64,000 nt of DNA from Gonapodya sp. JEL0774. Its lineage: Eukaryota > Monoblepharomycota > Monoblepharidomycetes > Monoblepharidales > Gonapodyaceae. Below are positions 20,859 through 31,920 of the stretch, piece by piece. The notes below the pieces were generated by a model. It ran no database searches, was not told the origin of the DNA, and worked only from the letters and a program-made list of their open reading frames with translations. The first letter of the stretch is position 1, and every line of letters begins with the position of its first letter. A program made the position numbers and the translations under genes. The stretch is taken from positions 26,124-90,123 of the forward strand of contig JADIIX010000022.1 of assembly GCA_027604505.1 (NCBI GenBank), in the 5' to 3' direction.

Positions 20859-22754
20859 ATGGCCGACCGCTACTCGTTCTCGCTTACAACTTTCTCACCG
20901 TCCGGAAAGCTCGTCCAGATCGAATACGCACTCAACGCGGTGTCGCAAGGAGTAACAAGCATAGGCATTAAGGGTAAGTGTTTCTGCCTTTTGAATGCAC
21001 GGAGGAAAAGGTGGAAATCCCGACTTTTATCTGCGGAGTTTGGGAATCTGCAAGCTGTTTGACAGAAACAAAAGCAGACGACAACTCCAAACTTTGCATC
21101 TTATTCAAGTATCAGCTGTGCTTCGATGAGGTCCACATCTTTTGGGGCAAGCTTCAGCGAATGCAGTATTGAGAAACACTTGCGTCGGCCACTAGGTCTG
21201 GAGAATACAACAACCCCCAAACTATCCGCTCAGAGGGAGCGGGGTGTTAAAACGGGTGTCCTCCACCACCGCTGGGCGCCATCGAGCGTGCAATCGAGGG
21301 TAGACTTGTGATGACTGGTTCACGGTTCTGGAGGATACGATTACGACGAATGCTGGTCCCGTCGTCGGAGCCGTGGATTCCTCCTGTTCATCGGGCCTAT
21401 TGATGAGGATGACATATGTTTGGATTGCTCTCAGGAGTCAAGCAACCTCGTAGCGTTCTCTGTGTTCGTTTGTGTCCACGAATGCGGAGTCTTGGGTTAC
21501 ACGAAACTCGATTGCACACAGCCAATCCATTGGACTCGATTGAGGCCTTGAATGGATTGAGCAAATCGGAATCGAGCACAACACACATACCTGATATTGG
21601 TACCAATTCTGTGCTCCTTTCACCCTGAATTCCACCCAACTCCCCTCCACACCTCCCCCCCACCTCCCCCACCACCTCAAACCATCGTATCCGCTGTTCC
21701 CTACTTAGCCACAACTGGCTGCGTCATCGCAACCTCCAAGCAAACCTCCTCACCTCTCATCGACGACTCTACCATCGAAAAAATCAGTGTTGTATGCTCA
21801 TCTATCGGTCTCGTGTATTCGGGCATGGGTCCCGACGCCCGAGTGCTCGTCGATAGGGCCAGGAAGGCTGCACAGCAGTACCGAAGGGTTTATAATGAGG
21901 ACCCCCCAGTGGCCATTCTTGTGAAGGAGGTGGCGCAGGTGATGCAGGAGTATACCCAGAGCGGGTGAGTTGCTGGCTGATTATCGATGGAGTTAAGGAT
22001 TTGAATCCCCGGGGAGCGAAGGATGTAGTTGAATGGAGATTTGTTTGAATCCCGTGAAGACATTCGTGAAGAATTTCGTGCGCTTACTTGACATGGTATT
22101 CCTACACCGCAAACATTAAATCTCATCGTTTATTGTCTTCCGTATTTATTGTTTAGTGGTGTCCGTCCCTTTGGCGTATCACTTTTGGTGGTGGGGTCCG
22201 ACAGTACGGGTCACTACCTGTATCAAGTTGACCCGTCGGGCTCGTTTTTCCCGTGGAAGGCGACTGCTATTGGAAAGAATATGATCAACGCCAAGACGTT
22301 TTTGGAAAAGCGGTGAGTAGCTGACGAAAACTGCGAGGGAGATATGGCGGTCTCCATATTGCACCATGGAGCATGTCGTTTCACTCCCCTTACCCTTGCC
22401 GTAACGGTTATGCTCCTTGCACCACCGCGCTAAAAGGTACTCTGACACTCTCGAGCTCGAAGATGCATGTCACACTGCCCTACTGACACTCAAGGAGGGC
22501 TTCGAGGGTGCTATGACGGAATCCACAGTAGAGCTTGGGATTGCGTACTCGGAGGTGGTGGAGGTTGACGATGCGAGCCAGCCCAGTGGGAAGAGGAGTG
22601 AGAGGAGAGGGGTGTTCAAGAAGCTTGGAGCAGCCGAGGTGGGTTCAATAAGAGTGGTGGTTGGGATGCACCATTGATGTGACTAATGCTGCTACTGTGT
22701 TGGTGGGGAATATCTATTTCTTAGGTGAAGGACTACCTAGCTAACATTGCATAG
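20859..22754 (+). CDS. PRE8: 20S proteasome alpha-2 subunit (PRE8/PSMA2)
   Basis: Model: join(20859..20973, 21709..21964, 22157..22312, 22437..22638, 22725..22754), 759 nt, 252 aa. The N-terminus [20 protein letters not shown] carries the YSxxxTxFSPxGxLxQxEYA signature of alpha subunits. [64 protein letters not shown] and the terminal VKDYLANIA identify alpha-2. Alpha subunits form the outer, non-proteolytic rings of the 20S core and its gate. The protein is about 18 residues longer than human PSMA2, from a basic insertion before the last helix. The first intron (20974..21708, 735 nt) is far longer than usual for this region. The two 20S/lid genes sharing one promoter suggests joint expression. 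Confidence 0.95.
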
Positions 22755-23181
22755 ATTCATAGAGCTGGAGCAATGTGTGCATTGGAGAGTTAGGTTTGCA
22801 TTGATAAGGGCAAACGAGCATGTACAGATGTGGTTGCACGCCCAACCATACATCAACGTATGGAATTCAATCGTTTACATTGAGATGGCTTGGTGCAATT
22901 TTGCCTCTGTCGATGCTCTCAGATCTCAAGTTGAGCCTGTTTTCCAGTCTGGGTTTTCTAGGGAGATAAGGATTGTGGCTTTGAGATATGGGAGTTGCAC
23001 GAATGAAGATATCATTTGTGTCCATTTTGGGGTGGAATCAAATATTTGGGTTGGTGGTCGCGTGACCCCGGGCCAGGGCTCAGCGGTTTTGGTGATTTTC
23101 CACCATTCCGCCCGTCTCAGCAACAAACACCAAAACGACTCAACTCGCAAGAACGACATCCGCTCCTCCACGCGCACCATC
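22755..23181. other. intergenic upstream of the BTG/Tob gene
   Basis: 427 bp between the PRE8 stop and the BTG start, in tandem orientation. The frame of the BTG exon is open through this region but encodes nothing recognisable before the ATG at 23182. It likely holds the PRE8 3' UTR and the BTG promoter. Confidence 0.5.
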
Positions 23182-24211
23182 ATGGAAACAGAAGCGCCTG
23201 CCGTGGAAACAGAAAGTCCAGAGATACGCTGGACGGTTGCGTTTATAGCGTCGTTCCTCAAGGCCACACCCTCATCCTCATCCACCCCTTCCGAGCTGCA
23301 ACTGTTTGAGGACGGTCTTACCGAAAAGCTCAAGCTGCTTTATAGAGGCCACTGGTATCCAGACCAGCCCCTTCGTGGGTCCGGTTACAGGAGCTTAGAA
23401 TTACCGAGCTCCCGCCTCGTCCTAAATGTGGCAAAGGAGAGCGGGTTGATCATTCGAGGGGATGAGTGGGGATGTGGAATTGTTGTCTGGGTGAGTAGCC
23501 TGGCGGCTTCACTGTTGAGCTTTCCACCTGAAAAAGAGATTACCGGTGCCGAGCTCGGTTGATTTGCCCCCCGAGAAGGAGCTGTTTTCAAAGTAAGGGG
23601 ATGCAACGCAACGTGGCAGGTGTCTGAGGAAGACCTTTTGACGGTTTAGTGCCGTCCCAAGGGCTTTTTCTGCTGCTTTTAGTGTCGTTGTACATCCGCG
23701 CATTCCGACCCTTTATTAACACCCAACTCTCCTGTTCGTTTTCAGTGCGACCCCGGCTCTGTAGATTTCCGACAAGCCGATCGTGGATACACGCAATGCG
23801 TCTACGATGCATCAGGACGCCGACCCGTTGTAAACTTCCAACTTGCGCGTGGCCTGCTCAGCACTATCAACTCTCCCCCTGCCCGAGGGCCGTCTCCGCG
23901 ATCCATGTCACCTGATTCGCGTCCTTCTTCGACATCACCTACCCGGGGTCCTTCGCCCACTGCTCCAAAAGACTTCAAGGACAGGTTGTCCCAGCGCGGT
24001 GTCACCCTTAAGAAAGCGGAAGAGGTTAAGAAGAAGGAGGGAGGGAAGAGGGACAAAGCAAGAAGAGATTCTGGATATGGTGTGTTACGTCGGCCTTTTG
24101 CGCTGCAGTGCCACTTTGTTCACGAGTTCGAACTGGTCAGTCTCGCCGGCCGAGCTCGCGGATCTCCGACTTGGCCACTCTTCAACGCCGGATATCAGTG
24201 TCCGCGGTTGA
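23182..24211 (+). CDS. BTG/Tob family (anti-proliferative) protein
   Basis: Model: join(23182..23490, 23746..24079, 24141..24211), 714 nt, 237 aa. The N-terminal 110 residues match the BTG domain: FIASFLK, a helix ending LTEKLKLLYRGHWYPDQPLR (box A, with the family GHWYPxxPxxGSGYR), and NVAKESGL followed by WGCGIVVW (box B), then CDPGSVDFRQ and CVYDASGR. The C-terminal half is Ser/Pro-rich, then Lys-rich, and looks disordered. In animals the BTG domain binds the Caf1 deadenylase of CCR4-NOT and links transcripts to mRNA decay; a similar role in fungi is an inference. The ATG at 23182 (METEAPAVETESPEIRWTVA) starts just before the conserved fold. The last exon is chosen by phase; without that splice the frame runs on to 24501. 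Confidence 0.85.
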
Positions 24212-24661
24212 TCATCCCCCTCCACTTCACTCTCTCTTTTCATAATCCTATCCCCTGTTCCTTTGGAAATTCGCTTGCCCACACACCTCTACCTTCTCGG
24301 ACGTTCATTGAACTCAACTTAGCCTACAACGCTCACCTTCATTCTCCACCGCAATCGAAAACGACCTTTGCAAAGTTCCCTACCCTCTATTTTCCTCCCA
24401 CCCATACGCCACTCTGTACAGTATTCGCACCACCACTCGTGTACAAATTTCTGCATGAGACGTATGGACTCCATTCGCACAATGTTTGCCTTGTCGATTG
24501 ATTGATGAAGCATGGAGCATGTCTTGTTACCGTTTCTGTTTGATTTCGCCCGTTCATCTATTGGGGTTGTGAGTTTGTCAAGAATTTTGGTGGACTGGGA
24601 GAGTTGGGTCCGAATGTACTGGTATCTTGTTGAATAAATATCTACTGAAACACTACAATGA
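24212..24661. other. intergenic between convergent 3' ends
   Basis: 450 bp between the BTG stop and the TauD-like stop on the other strand. It is C/T-rich on the plus strand around 24220-24450. A reading frame continues from the unspliced BTG exon to 24501 but has no recognisable content. Confidence 0.5.
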
Positions 24662-25996
24662 CTATGAGTCTGCACGCCATAAACTCGCATACACCCGACG
24701 TCCTCCAGAGTATGGACGGCGAGAGTGCTGCACCAACATATTATCGATGACAACCACATCCCCTGCCTTCCATGTCAACGGAACTGCGATATTTTCCATA
24801 ACCTGTAACAAGTTTTCGAGGTCACCTTCATCGATTTCGGAACCATCGCCCCACCTTATACCATCGGAGACTGGCTTCCCTGTGGCAGCAAAATTACCGA
24901 GTGCATCGGTGTATGCACCACAAATGGAATTGAAAAGAACATTTTGGTGTGTTCGAGTATCTCGTTTCCAACCTGAAAGGGTCGAGGAGGTCACCCGCAC
25001 GCCAGAATCTGGGTCCCCGGAGACCCAATTGGCTTTCTGTTGCAAAGAAGAGATGCGCGACTGTGATGAGAGAACCAAAAAAAAGGTTTGTTTATCGCTG
25101 AACATCGGCAGGACGGGGGACGGGCACCCACTTCTGCTTCCTCTCGGTTCGAGACATTGTACGTATCCAGCCACCCACGCCCGTTGTTCCGAGTGGGGTC
25201 AGTATCTCGATTTAGAACACGTGTGTATGCAATTCCCTGAAGAGTAGTCAGGGCTTTCGCGGACTGTCACGTCGACGTGTAACATCGATGGAATGACTAA
25301 CCTTGGTCTGTAACTTCTCCAAGAACTTCGGCATGGCACTTGAGACTCTTTCAAACGCTTCAGCTCCATGGACGATTCCTGTCTCTCCTCCTTCAACCGC
25401 AGGGTTGTCGCAGTAAAACATGATGACCCCAGGTGGATCAACCGACTGGGCAACTTCATTGTGGAAAGCTAGGAGCGGGCGCTCATGAGCACAGTCAGAA
25501 TTTCCTACGAGACGCCGCCGACTATAACGCGCACCTATTGGCCTGTCCGCAGGTCCCTCGTTGGTTGTGAAGACGGAACCAAAGATGCTCGTCCGAGGCG
25601 CTAAAGAGATCAAATGTCAAGTGAAATCTACTCGTGTGGATTGAATCGTGGCGTTGTCGTACCTGCTCCGCCTATGTACTCGTACTGCTCGAGATTCCAG
25701 GAGTGGCCAAACTTGTCAAATGCCTGAGCAGTTTCAAGTCCGGGAATCCCGCGAAACAGGATAGCCCCATGATCACGGAGTGCCTTCTTCAGAAAACCCA
25801 GCTTCTCTCTGATAGCTGCGAGGGAATCGTCCAATGTCGTTCCCAAATCGGATTGGAGAACGAGCGGGAATGAAACTTTCGAGTCCCCAGGTCCAGAAAG
25901 AAACCGCTGACCAGGAGTTGAAGATGGCGAGAAACCAGAAACCTCGAAAGTTGTTTGACTTGAGCGTGATGGGAGAGTCGATGGTGATGGCGACAT
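24662..25996 (-). CDS. TauD/TfdA-like Fe(II)/2-oxoglutarate-dependent oxygenase (clavaminate-synthase-like type)
   Basis: Model: 25663..25996, 25535..25600, 25302..25468, 25132..25236, 24662..25060 (1071 nt, 356 aa). Landmarks in order: HGAILFRGIPGL, GGAAPRTSIFGSVFTTNEGP (across intron 1), AFHNEVAQSVDPPGVIMFYC, GGETGI, LNRDTDP, GRGWLDTYNVSNREEAE, and near the end GDVVVIDNMLVQHSRRPYSG followed by RRVYASL. The metal ligands are the HNE in AFHNEVAQ and the distal His of LVQHSRR, with the downstream Arg for 2-oxoglutarate. The acidic ligand is Glu rather than Asp, as in clavaminate synthase and SyrP-like members, not as in TauD. The substrate cannot be told from sequence. The start at 25996 is the first ATG in frame; the 20 or so residues before the fold are Ser/Pro-rich. 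A GTGAGT near 26141 leaves room for a 5' exon. Confidence 0.8.
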
Positions 25997-27461
25997 AACT
26001 GACGAATCGGGAAAGGTTGGTCTTGTGGGCCGAAAGCTCCGCCAGATTATTGGTATGCCACCCTCGAGAATTGATTCGCGACATCCACGTGGTGAATGAA
26101 CTTCAGAATTGTACAATATGATAAGATACTAGTAGAGAGTCCACTCACGGAGCTGAGGGAGGATTCAGCCGTATACAGTGATATGGTTCGCTCTAATACG
26201 AGTCCATTTGTATCCGCTCAATGATGGTCAGATCAAACTCAGTCACGCTTTATCCAGGAATTCATTTAAAAGGGTTGGTATTTTCAGATGCAGATTCGCT
26301 CTCCGATGCTTCTTCGTTTGTTTACATCGATTGAGTGGTGATCTGTTTGTTTATAACATATCCTCAACATTAAACTGCGCAAACATCGTTCCAGCCATTT
26401 TATGTCACGTGATGGACATCATGGAAAGAGAATAAATATTGTTTGTGCATGCCGAGGAATCGGTAATGACTCGATCGAGATGTTGATACAAGGAGGTGTG
26501 GGTTCCGATTCCATGCCCCAGGTGGCACGCACCAGCCGCAACCAGTTCGTTCATGCCACGACGAGTGAGCTTCTGAAGACATTTATTTATACCGGATTGT
26601 GCCTGAGTAATGAGCTTTAACAGAACTGATGTTGTAGTGGGAGAGTGGAGCTGCTTTCGAAAATTTGTTTACGTATGTATGTATATGTAGTATGTGTGTG
26701 CAATCGAAAGGCAAATATTTTGTATAGTGCCACATCTCCCGGTGTTGAAAGCGTTTACGTGTGAACAACCCGGTGTGGTATCGATGCTGACTCTTTTGAT
26801 TTTCCGCTCGGTACAGCTTGGACGGATTTCAGAATCACTGACCTCGTAGTTTTCTTTTCTATCCAGTTTCCCTTCTGGTGTGGCGTTATCTTAGCTCGGG
26901 TACATTACCGGTTCGTTGTTCGTTCCGGGCGATCTCATCAGATGAATTGTATTGATCCAGCAGCAAGCAGAATTAGATGCTACGAGGAATTCGGCTGAAG
27001 AGCTGTTTGCCAGCCAGAACAGTGGGAATGCGTGGGCATGCAAATCTGAACCATCAATTGAATTTTGAATACAAAGACTCCCGAAACATGATGCAAGCAA
27101 AGCAATCCGAGAATCGCTTCGCTCGGAATAAATCACAGGCGCTGTGTGCACGATGACGCCAACCTGCGCCTGACATTTATCTGACATTTGTCTGACATTT
27201 GAAATAAAATTTCCTGACGATTTAGGAACACTTGGGGCGTCATTGCCGCCTCAAACCTTTTGGACCTGACCGATCCACAGAGGCGCGTGGGGCACAACAC
27301 ACACAACCAAGATCTCCCATTTGGTGCCTCTCGGCCAACTTTGGAAAATTCACCGCGACTGCCGAAACTCCAGTCCCACGCCGAGGAAAAGACGCAAAGT
27401 GGATCGCTCGCTGCAAATACAAAGTTCATCGCTGGTTCTGGTCACTCCATCATAACCCCCA
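25997..27461. other. long intergenic region, no gene recognised
   Basis: 1.46 kb between two divergent genes (the TauD-like oxygenase and the MFS carrier). It is A/T-rich. The only structure I see is a triple 11-nt direct repeat, CTGACATTT plus two bases, at about 27169..27201, some 260 bp before the MFS start. Short ORFs here have no support. Confidence 0.5.
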
Positions 27462-30440
27462 ATGTCATCGGGAGATTTCGACAACACTGCCACTTCATGG
27501 TCCCGCGAGGAGGAGAAGGCTCTCGTTCGCAAGCTTGACTTGAGGCTTATGCCTTTCGCCATGGCGATGTTTTTCGTTGCGTACCTTGAGTGAGTGAATC
27601 TATCGAGTTTCACAAGCTCGCTGCTCTTGCCAAAGATTACTTTCGATCTTGGCGTTGATAATCCAGCCGCGGTAATATATCCAATGCACGCACCGCCAAT
27701 GGAGTCCGTTCCGCGACGAGTGCTCCCCCTGACAGTATGTATACGTTTTGTGCTTTTTGGCCCGATGTCGAAACATACTTATATGTCCGTATTTCTTGAT
27801 TATCAATCAAGGCTTCGAGGTTGCGCTCGGCCGTGAGTATCTTTCGCAAACTGTTTGCACGCTCTAGAAATTGATAACACGCTGTTGACTTGGCTCTTCC
27901 ACTCCACCTTCTCATCCTTGGAAAACTAATGCTGGTTTCAGTTGAAGGCAACGATTTCCAGTTCTGCGTTTCTATTTTCTTCGGTTTGTAGTTCTCCTGC
28001 CCTTATTGTACGAACACCCGCTTGATGCAATTTCCTTGACTTCTCCTCTTTCCCACAGTCACATACATTCTCTTGGAGGTGAGCATGCGTCTTCTTTGCT
28101 CACAGAGCTCATCTCATTTGAGTTATGTCTTTTGTTAGGTCCCGTCCAACATGTACGCATGCTTATCCAAATAAAGAAAAAGCCCAACGCTCATGCCACG
28201 ATTCCTTCACAGGGTTCTCAAATACTTCACTCCACGTGTCTGGTTTACCCGGATTATGTTTACGGTAAGAAATTAGGTGCTCGATTTCTTCTCTCTCGAC
28301 GTTGAGCAATGTCGTCGTTCTATGTTCTATTCAGTGGGGAGTTGTGTCGGCTTGCCAAGCTGCATGCAGCAACAAAACTGGTCTGGTTATCTGCCGTCTG
28401 ATGGTCGGCGTTGCTGTAAGTCGATAAATTTGATCGTGGGATTTACCCTGTCTACATGTCTCACTAATTCTGGTTCTCAGGAGGCCGGTCTGCTCCCGGG
28501 TCTTCTTTTCTGGATTGGGTATGAGAGAGATAATAGACTTGCCTTCTTTTGTCATTTTCTAAGGCTTTTCTTCATTGATCGCCTAGATTTTGGTATCGAA
28601 AGTTTGAAATCGGCACGCGCACCGCCCTCATCCACTCCATGCTAGCAACAGCGAGTGCTTTCGCTGGTTTGATCGCAACAGGAAGTAAGTTCTCTCACAT
28701 CTTTGATCTCAACGTTTTGAGGAACCAATTCGCGGACTTTTTGTTTCCCGGCGCACCAGTCGGCAACATGAACGGTGCTGGAGGACTCCCGACCTGGCGC
28801 TGGATTTTCATCGTGAGTCTCAGTTGTTTGTAGTCGTCTCATGTGTTGCTCTGAGCCTGACTCCCGTTTTTCTATTCAGATCGAGGTGGATTCGAATCAT
28901 GTCTGATTCTCGCACCCCGTGACTCACAACTTGTTGCGATTCCAGGCGTTCCCCTCCCTGATCCTCGCTGTATTCACTCTCATTTTCCTTCCGGATTTCC
29001 CACACACTGCACACAAGTTTTTGGTAGGACCTGAGAGTCTTTCCACCAGCAGCACTCTCTAGTAAATCTCTCCCCACTTGTCGATAGAGTCCCCGTGAGC
29101 AACAGATCGCAATTGCTCGTCTTCCGCCGTCAGCTCCCAGCCACTTGCAGAAGAACTTTGACGGCGTATGTTCCACTGATGTGTGAAATCCTGCGATCGC
29201 GATCTAACGCTCACCTTTTCACATACACAGAATGCTCTTGTCGAGGCCCTGAAGGACCCGATGAACTTCCTGTACCCCGTTTTCTTTTCCGTTGGTGTTA
29301 TTCCCCAACTTGCCCTTCAGTACTTCCTGGTACGTGTCCCAGAAGCGAACCCTCAGCTCTATCTCGTCGCGTCACTGACACGCAATTGTATTCTCAACGA
29401 AAAGCCCACAATCTTGAATGCGATGGGCTACACTGGAGCGACGAGGTTGGTTCTGCGTTGGATGTTCTCATGCATTGTCTAATTTCTCACGATGCTTGTT
29501 ACCATCTTCCCACAGCAACCTTATGTCCGCACCTCCAAAGTGAGTTTTCAGAGCCATCCTTCTATCTGGGAACCCTAAAATCACGGTCACCTCTCCTCCC
29601 CCACACAATACTTTCTTTCAGCTTGTGGGGTGCTTTCTTTGAAATATGCATGGCAGTCCACTCAGACGCAACACAGGAGCGTTTGTTTCACATTCTCATC
29701 CCAGCATCCATCGGTTTGGTTGGCTACGCACTGCTCCCAGTTGCTGGCAAGAACGCCTGGCCTGTCGGTGTGAGGTATTTGCTCACGTTTTTGGCAAACT
29801 CGGGTTCGTGGCGGTTCTTGCTTTCCGAGATGAGCTACGGAAACCATTAATTCGATCAACACCCCGCCAGGTATCGCGAGTGCACCTGCTTGGTATGCAT
29901 GGCGCCAGAACATGACTGTCGGTGCGACCACGGTGGCATTTGTGATGGCTTGGACCAATTCTGGTAGGTGCTTTAATCCGAAAGTTTCGACCGGCCTTCT
30001 TCCTTCACTTCCAGGCAATCCCTAACGTGGGCCCATTCTCGCTTACAGTCGTTAACATTGCTGGTGCGGTTTCCCCGTTCCTTTTCCCCACCTCGGACAG
30101 CCCATACTACGAGAAGGGTGGTTACGTGGGGTGAGGAGCGGGTTTTCTTTATCGTCACTTCGTCATACTAGCACTCAAACGTTGTCAAATTTTTGATCTT
30201 TTAGTGCTGGCTGCTTTGCCGCTTCCATGTTTGGCGCGGTCATTATATACTTGTGAGCCGTCTCAAGTTTGTGCTGTCTTATGCTGATGTAGTTCTTACT
30301 GATGCACATGTCTCGCTACCAGCTACGACGGATACCGCCGAAGGCAGGGCTTCTACGATGCCATTGAAGCAGAAGCAAAGCGTGAGCTGGACGCCATGCA
30401 AGCCATGTTTGATAAGGAGGCCGGTCTGGCGAAGGTGTAA
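27462..30440 (+). CDS. MFS transporter, anion:cation symporter (Dal5/allantoate-permease-like) family
   Basis: Model of 22 exons: 27462..27589, 27667..27734, 27812..27832, 27942..27983, 28059..28078, 28139..28152, 28213..28264, 28335..28415, 28481..28518, 28587..28684, 28760..28812, 28880..28885, 28946..29023, 29088..29165, 29231..29329, 29406..29446, 29516..29539, 29622..29803, 29871..29963, 30049..30130, 30205..30252, 30323..30440 (1464 nt, 487 aa). About twelve hydrophobic helices are present. Family landmarks: AYLDRGNISNAR after helix 1, LEGNDFQFCVSIFFVTYILL, EVPSNMVLKYFTPRVWF, VGVAEAGLLPGLLFWIGFWY, LPTWRWIFIIEAFPSLI, PDFPHTAHKFL, and a late WVL-type cytosolic tail rich in Glu/Lys. Members carry small organic anions or vitamins (allantoate, nicotinate, tartrate) in symport with protons; the substrate here is unknown. 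The gene is intact despite exons as short as 6 nt. Confidence 0.85.
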
Positions 30441-30986
30441 GGGAACCACCCCGTACAAACCCATAGTTTTGAGAGTGAAGTGGTGGGACTCACCTTGGAC
30501 CCTTAAAGAATTTTGACTGTTGCATCAACTGTTCTTCTGAATGGCATTTGAGGCGAGACATTTTGCGTTTGTTCATTAGGCGACTTGCTTTACTACATGC
30601 GAGCAGATCACTCTCTGTGTTTGAACATTGAAATACTTGATTTTTATCTTGGTTCTTTTATCTGTCTGCTCACTGAACCGGCGCACCGGAACAGTAAAGA
30701 TGGTCGACCGATTCTAACACATTCCGCTGGCGGTACTCTGGTTGCCCAAACTCGCATATACAGGGGTCAAAGAGGGATGATGAGCCGTATAAGAGAGCGA
30801 CACATTCGTATCGCTGGGCAAATCATCGCTCAAGCGTCAAGTGGTGATGCAGCTTCTCCATTGTCCGCACCTAAAGCCTGTGCGTTTCAATGCTCTGTGT
30901 CATTATGTACTATGCAACACGAGTGACGACCACAAGGCCTGATCTCGGCATTCCTGACTATCGTCGCCAAGTTTGATTATCATTAA
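30441..30986. other. intergenic between convergent 3' ends
   Basis: 546 bp between the MFS stop and the stop of the CREG-like gene on the opposite strand. An ORF at 30585-30926 has no recognisable domain and is not supported. Confidence 0.5.
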
Positions 30987-31905
30987 TTAAGCGCCGTTCC
31001 TGTATAACTCTGCATCGATCCAGCCAATGTAGTGTAAACCCCCAAAGCCACCAATCCAATAGACGGACTGGACACGAAGGACGTGCCATCTGGGTCGCGG
31101 CAGTTGAAAAGTGGGACGATCAACTTTTGAAGGTCGTGGTATTACTATCCTTGCAATGTTCTTACCGAAAGTCGTGAAAACCACCGCCACCTTTTTCTGG
31201 TGCCCATCCCCGCGCGTCCGGATGCGTTGCGAGGAAAATTGCTCTGGCCTCTTCGATCTCCGTGGGGTCTTCAAGTGCCTCGACGGTGCCGAGGAGGGTC
31301 ACGCGAGGCAATGACATGGCGGTATTGGAGGCTGCGTGCAATGGCGGGTAGTCGGAGATGAAGAGCTGCTCCGCATACGGGTGATACGGCTGTGAGTGCG
31401 ATGGGTGAGAAATCGAGGTAGACGAGTCGTTGGAGTGGTGATATGTATCTCGGACGTGCAACGAAGCGCGATTGTCGGCACGCAGGTTGTGCGCATTGAG
31501 TTGGAGTGAGGAGATGAGAAGGATGGGGTCACCGTGATGGTTTGGTGCAAAATAGTCCATCGAGCCAAAAGGGAAGTCTGCGGAAAAAACATGCGCCCTT
31601 CACTAACACCATAAGCGCATTCGCAAGAGGACTGATCATCGTCGCTCTCACTCACCGGCCCACTGGCCCTCGCCCATTGTCGTGATGAGTGTACCGATTG
31701 GCTGCCGATGAACCAACGATCTCGCAAGCTTTGCCGCTTCCTGGGGGGTTTTCTCTGCTAGCGCAGTGCTCACGAAACCAGAGACACCAATGAGCAGAAT
31801 CTGTAGCACAGATTTGAGCGTTCTGCTGGTCATTTCTGCTTTTGGGGGAGTTTCCGCACTCTGCAATCGGCTGTGGCCTCGTACCCAGGACGAAGCAGGA
31901 AGCAT
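30987..31905 (-). CDS. secreted CREG1-like protein (PNPOx-like split-barrel fold)
   Basis: Model: 31656..31905, 31166..31577, 30987..31089 (765 nt, 254 aa from the first ATG). Landmarks: ARSLVHRQPIGTLITT, GFPFGSMDYFA across intron 1 (read as DFPFGSMDY), PILLISSLQLNAHNLRADNR, RVTLLGTVEAL, a helix AIFLATHPDARGWAP, and near the end VQSVYWIGGFGGLHYIGW. These match the CREG/pyridoxamine-phosphate-oxidase-like (Pyridox_oxase_2) family, whose human member is a lysosomal or secreted glycoprotein with no proven enzyme activity. The ATG at 31833 (MTSRTLKSVLQILLIG...) starts a typical signal peptide and would give 230 aa. I favour it over 31905, which lies only 15 bp from the start codon of the divergent FKBP gene. 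Confidence 0.82.
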
Positions 31906-31920
31906 TAAGTTACCAACTCA

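Noticed and set aside
23491-24501. BTG frame read on to 24501 without the last splice
   Set aside because: A GTGTGT..GGTCAG intron of 61 nt gives a shorter, more protein-like end; the long version enters C/T-rich, low-complexity sequence. Not fully excluded.
27462-30440. MFS gene as a pseudogene with many frameshifts
   Set aside because: All apparent breaks coincide with GT..AG introns, and 22 exons restore a complete conserved protein of normal length.
30585-30926. 113-residue plus-strand ORF between the MFS and CREG-like genes
   Set aside because: No domain, no neighbour in phase, and it lies between two convergent 3' ends; most likely UTR.
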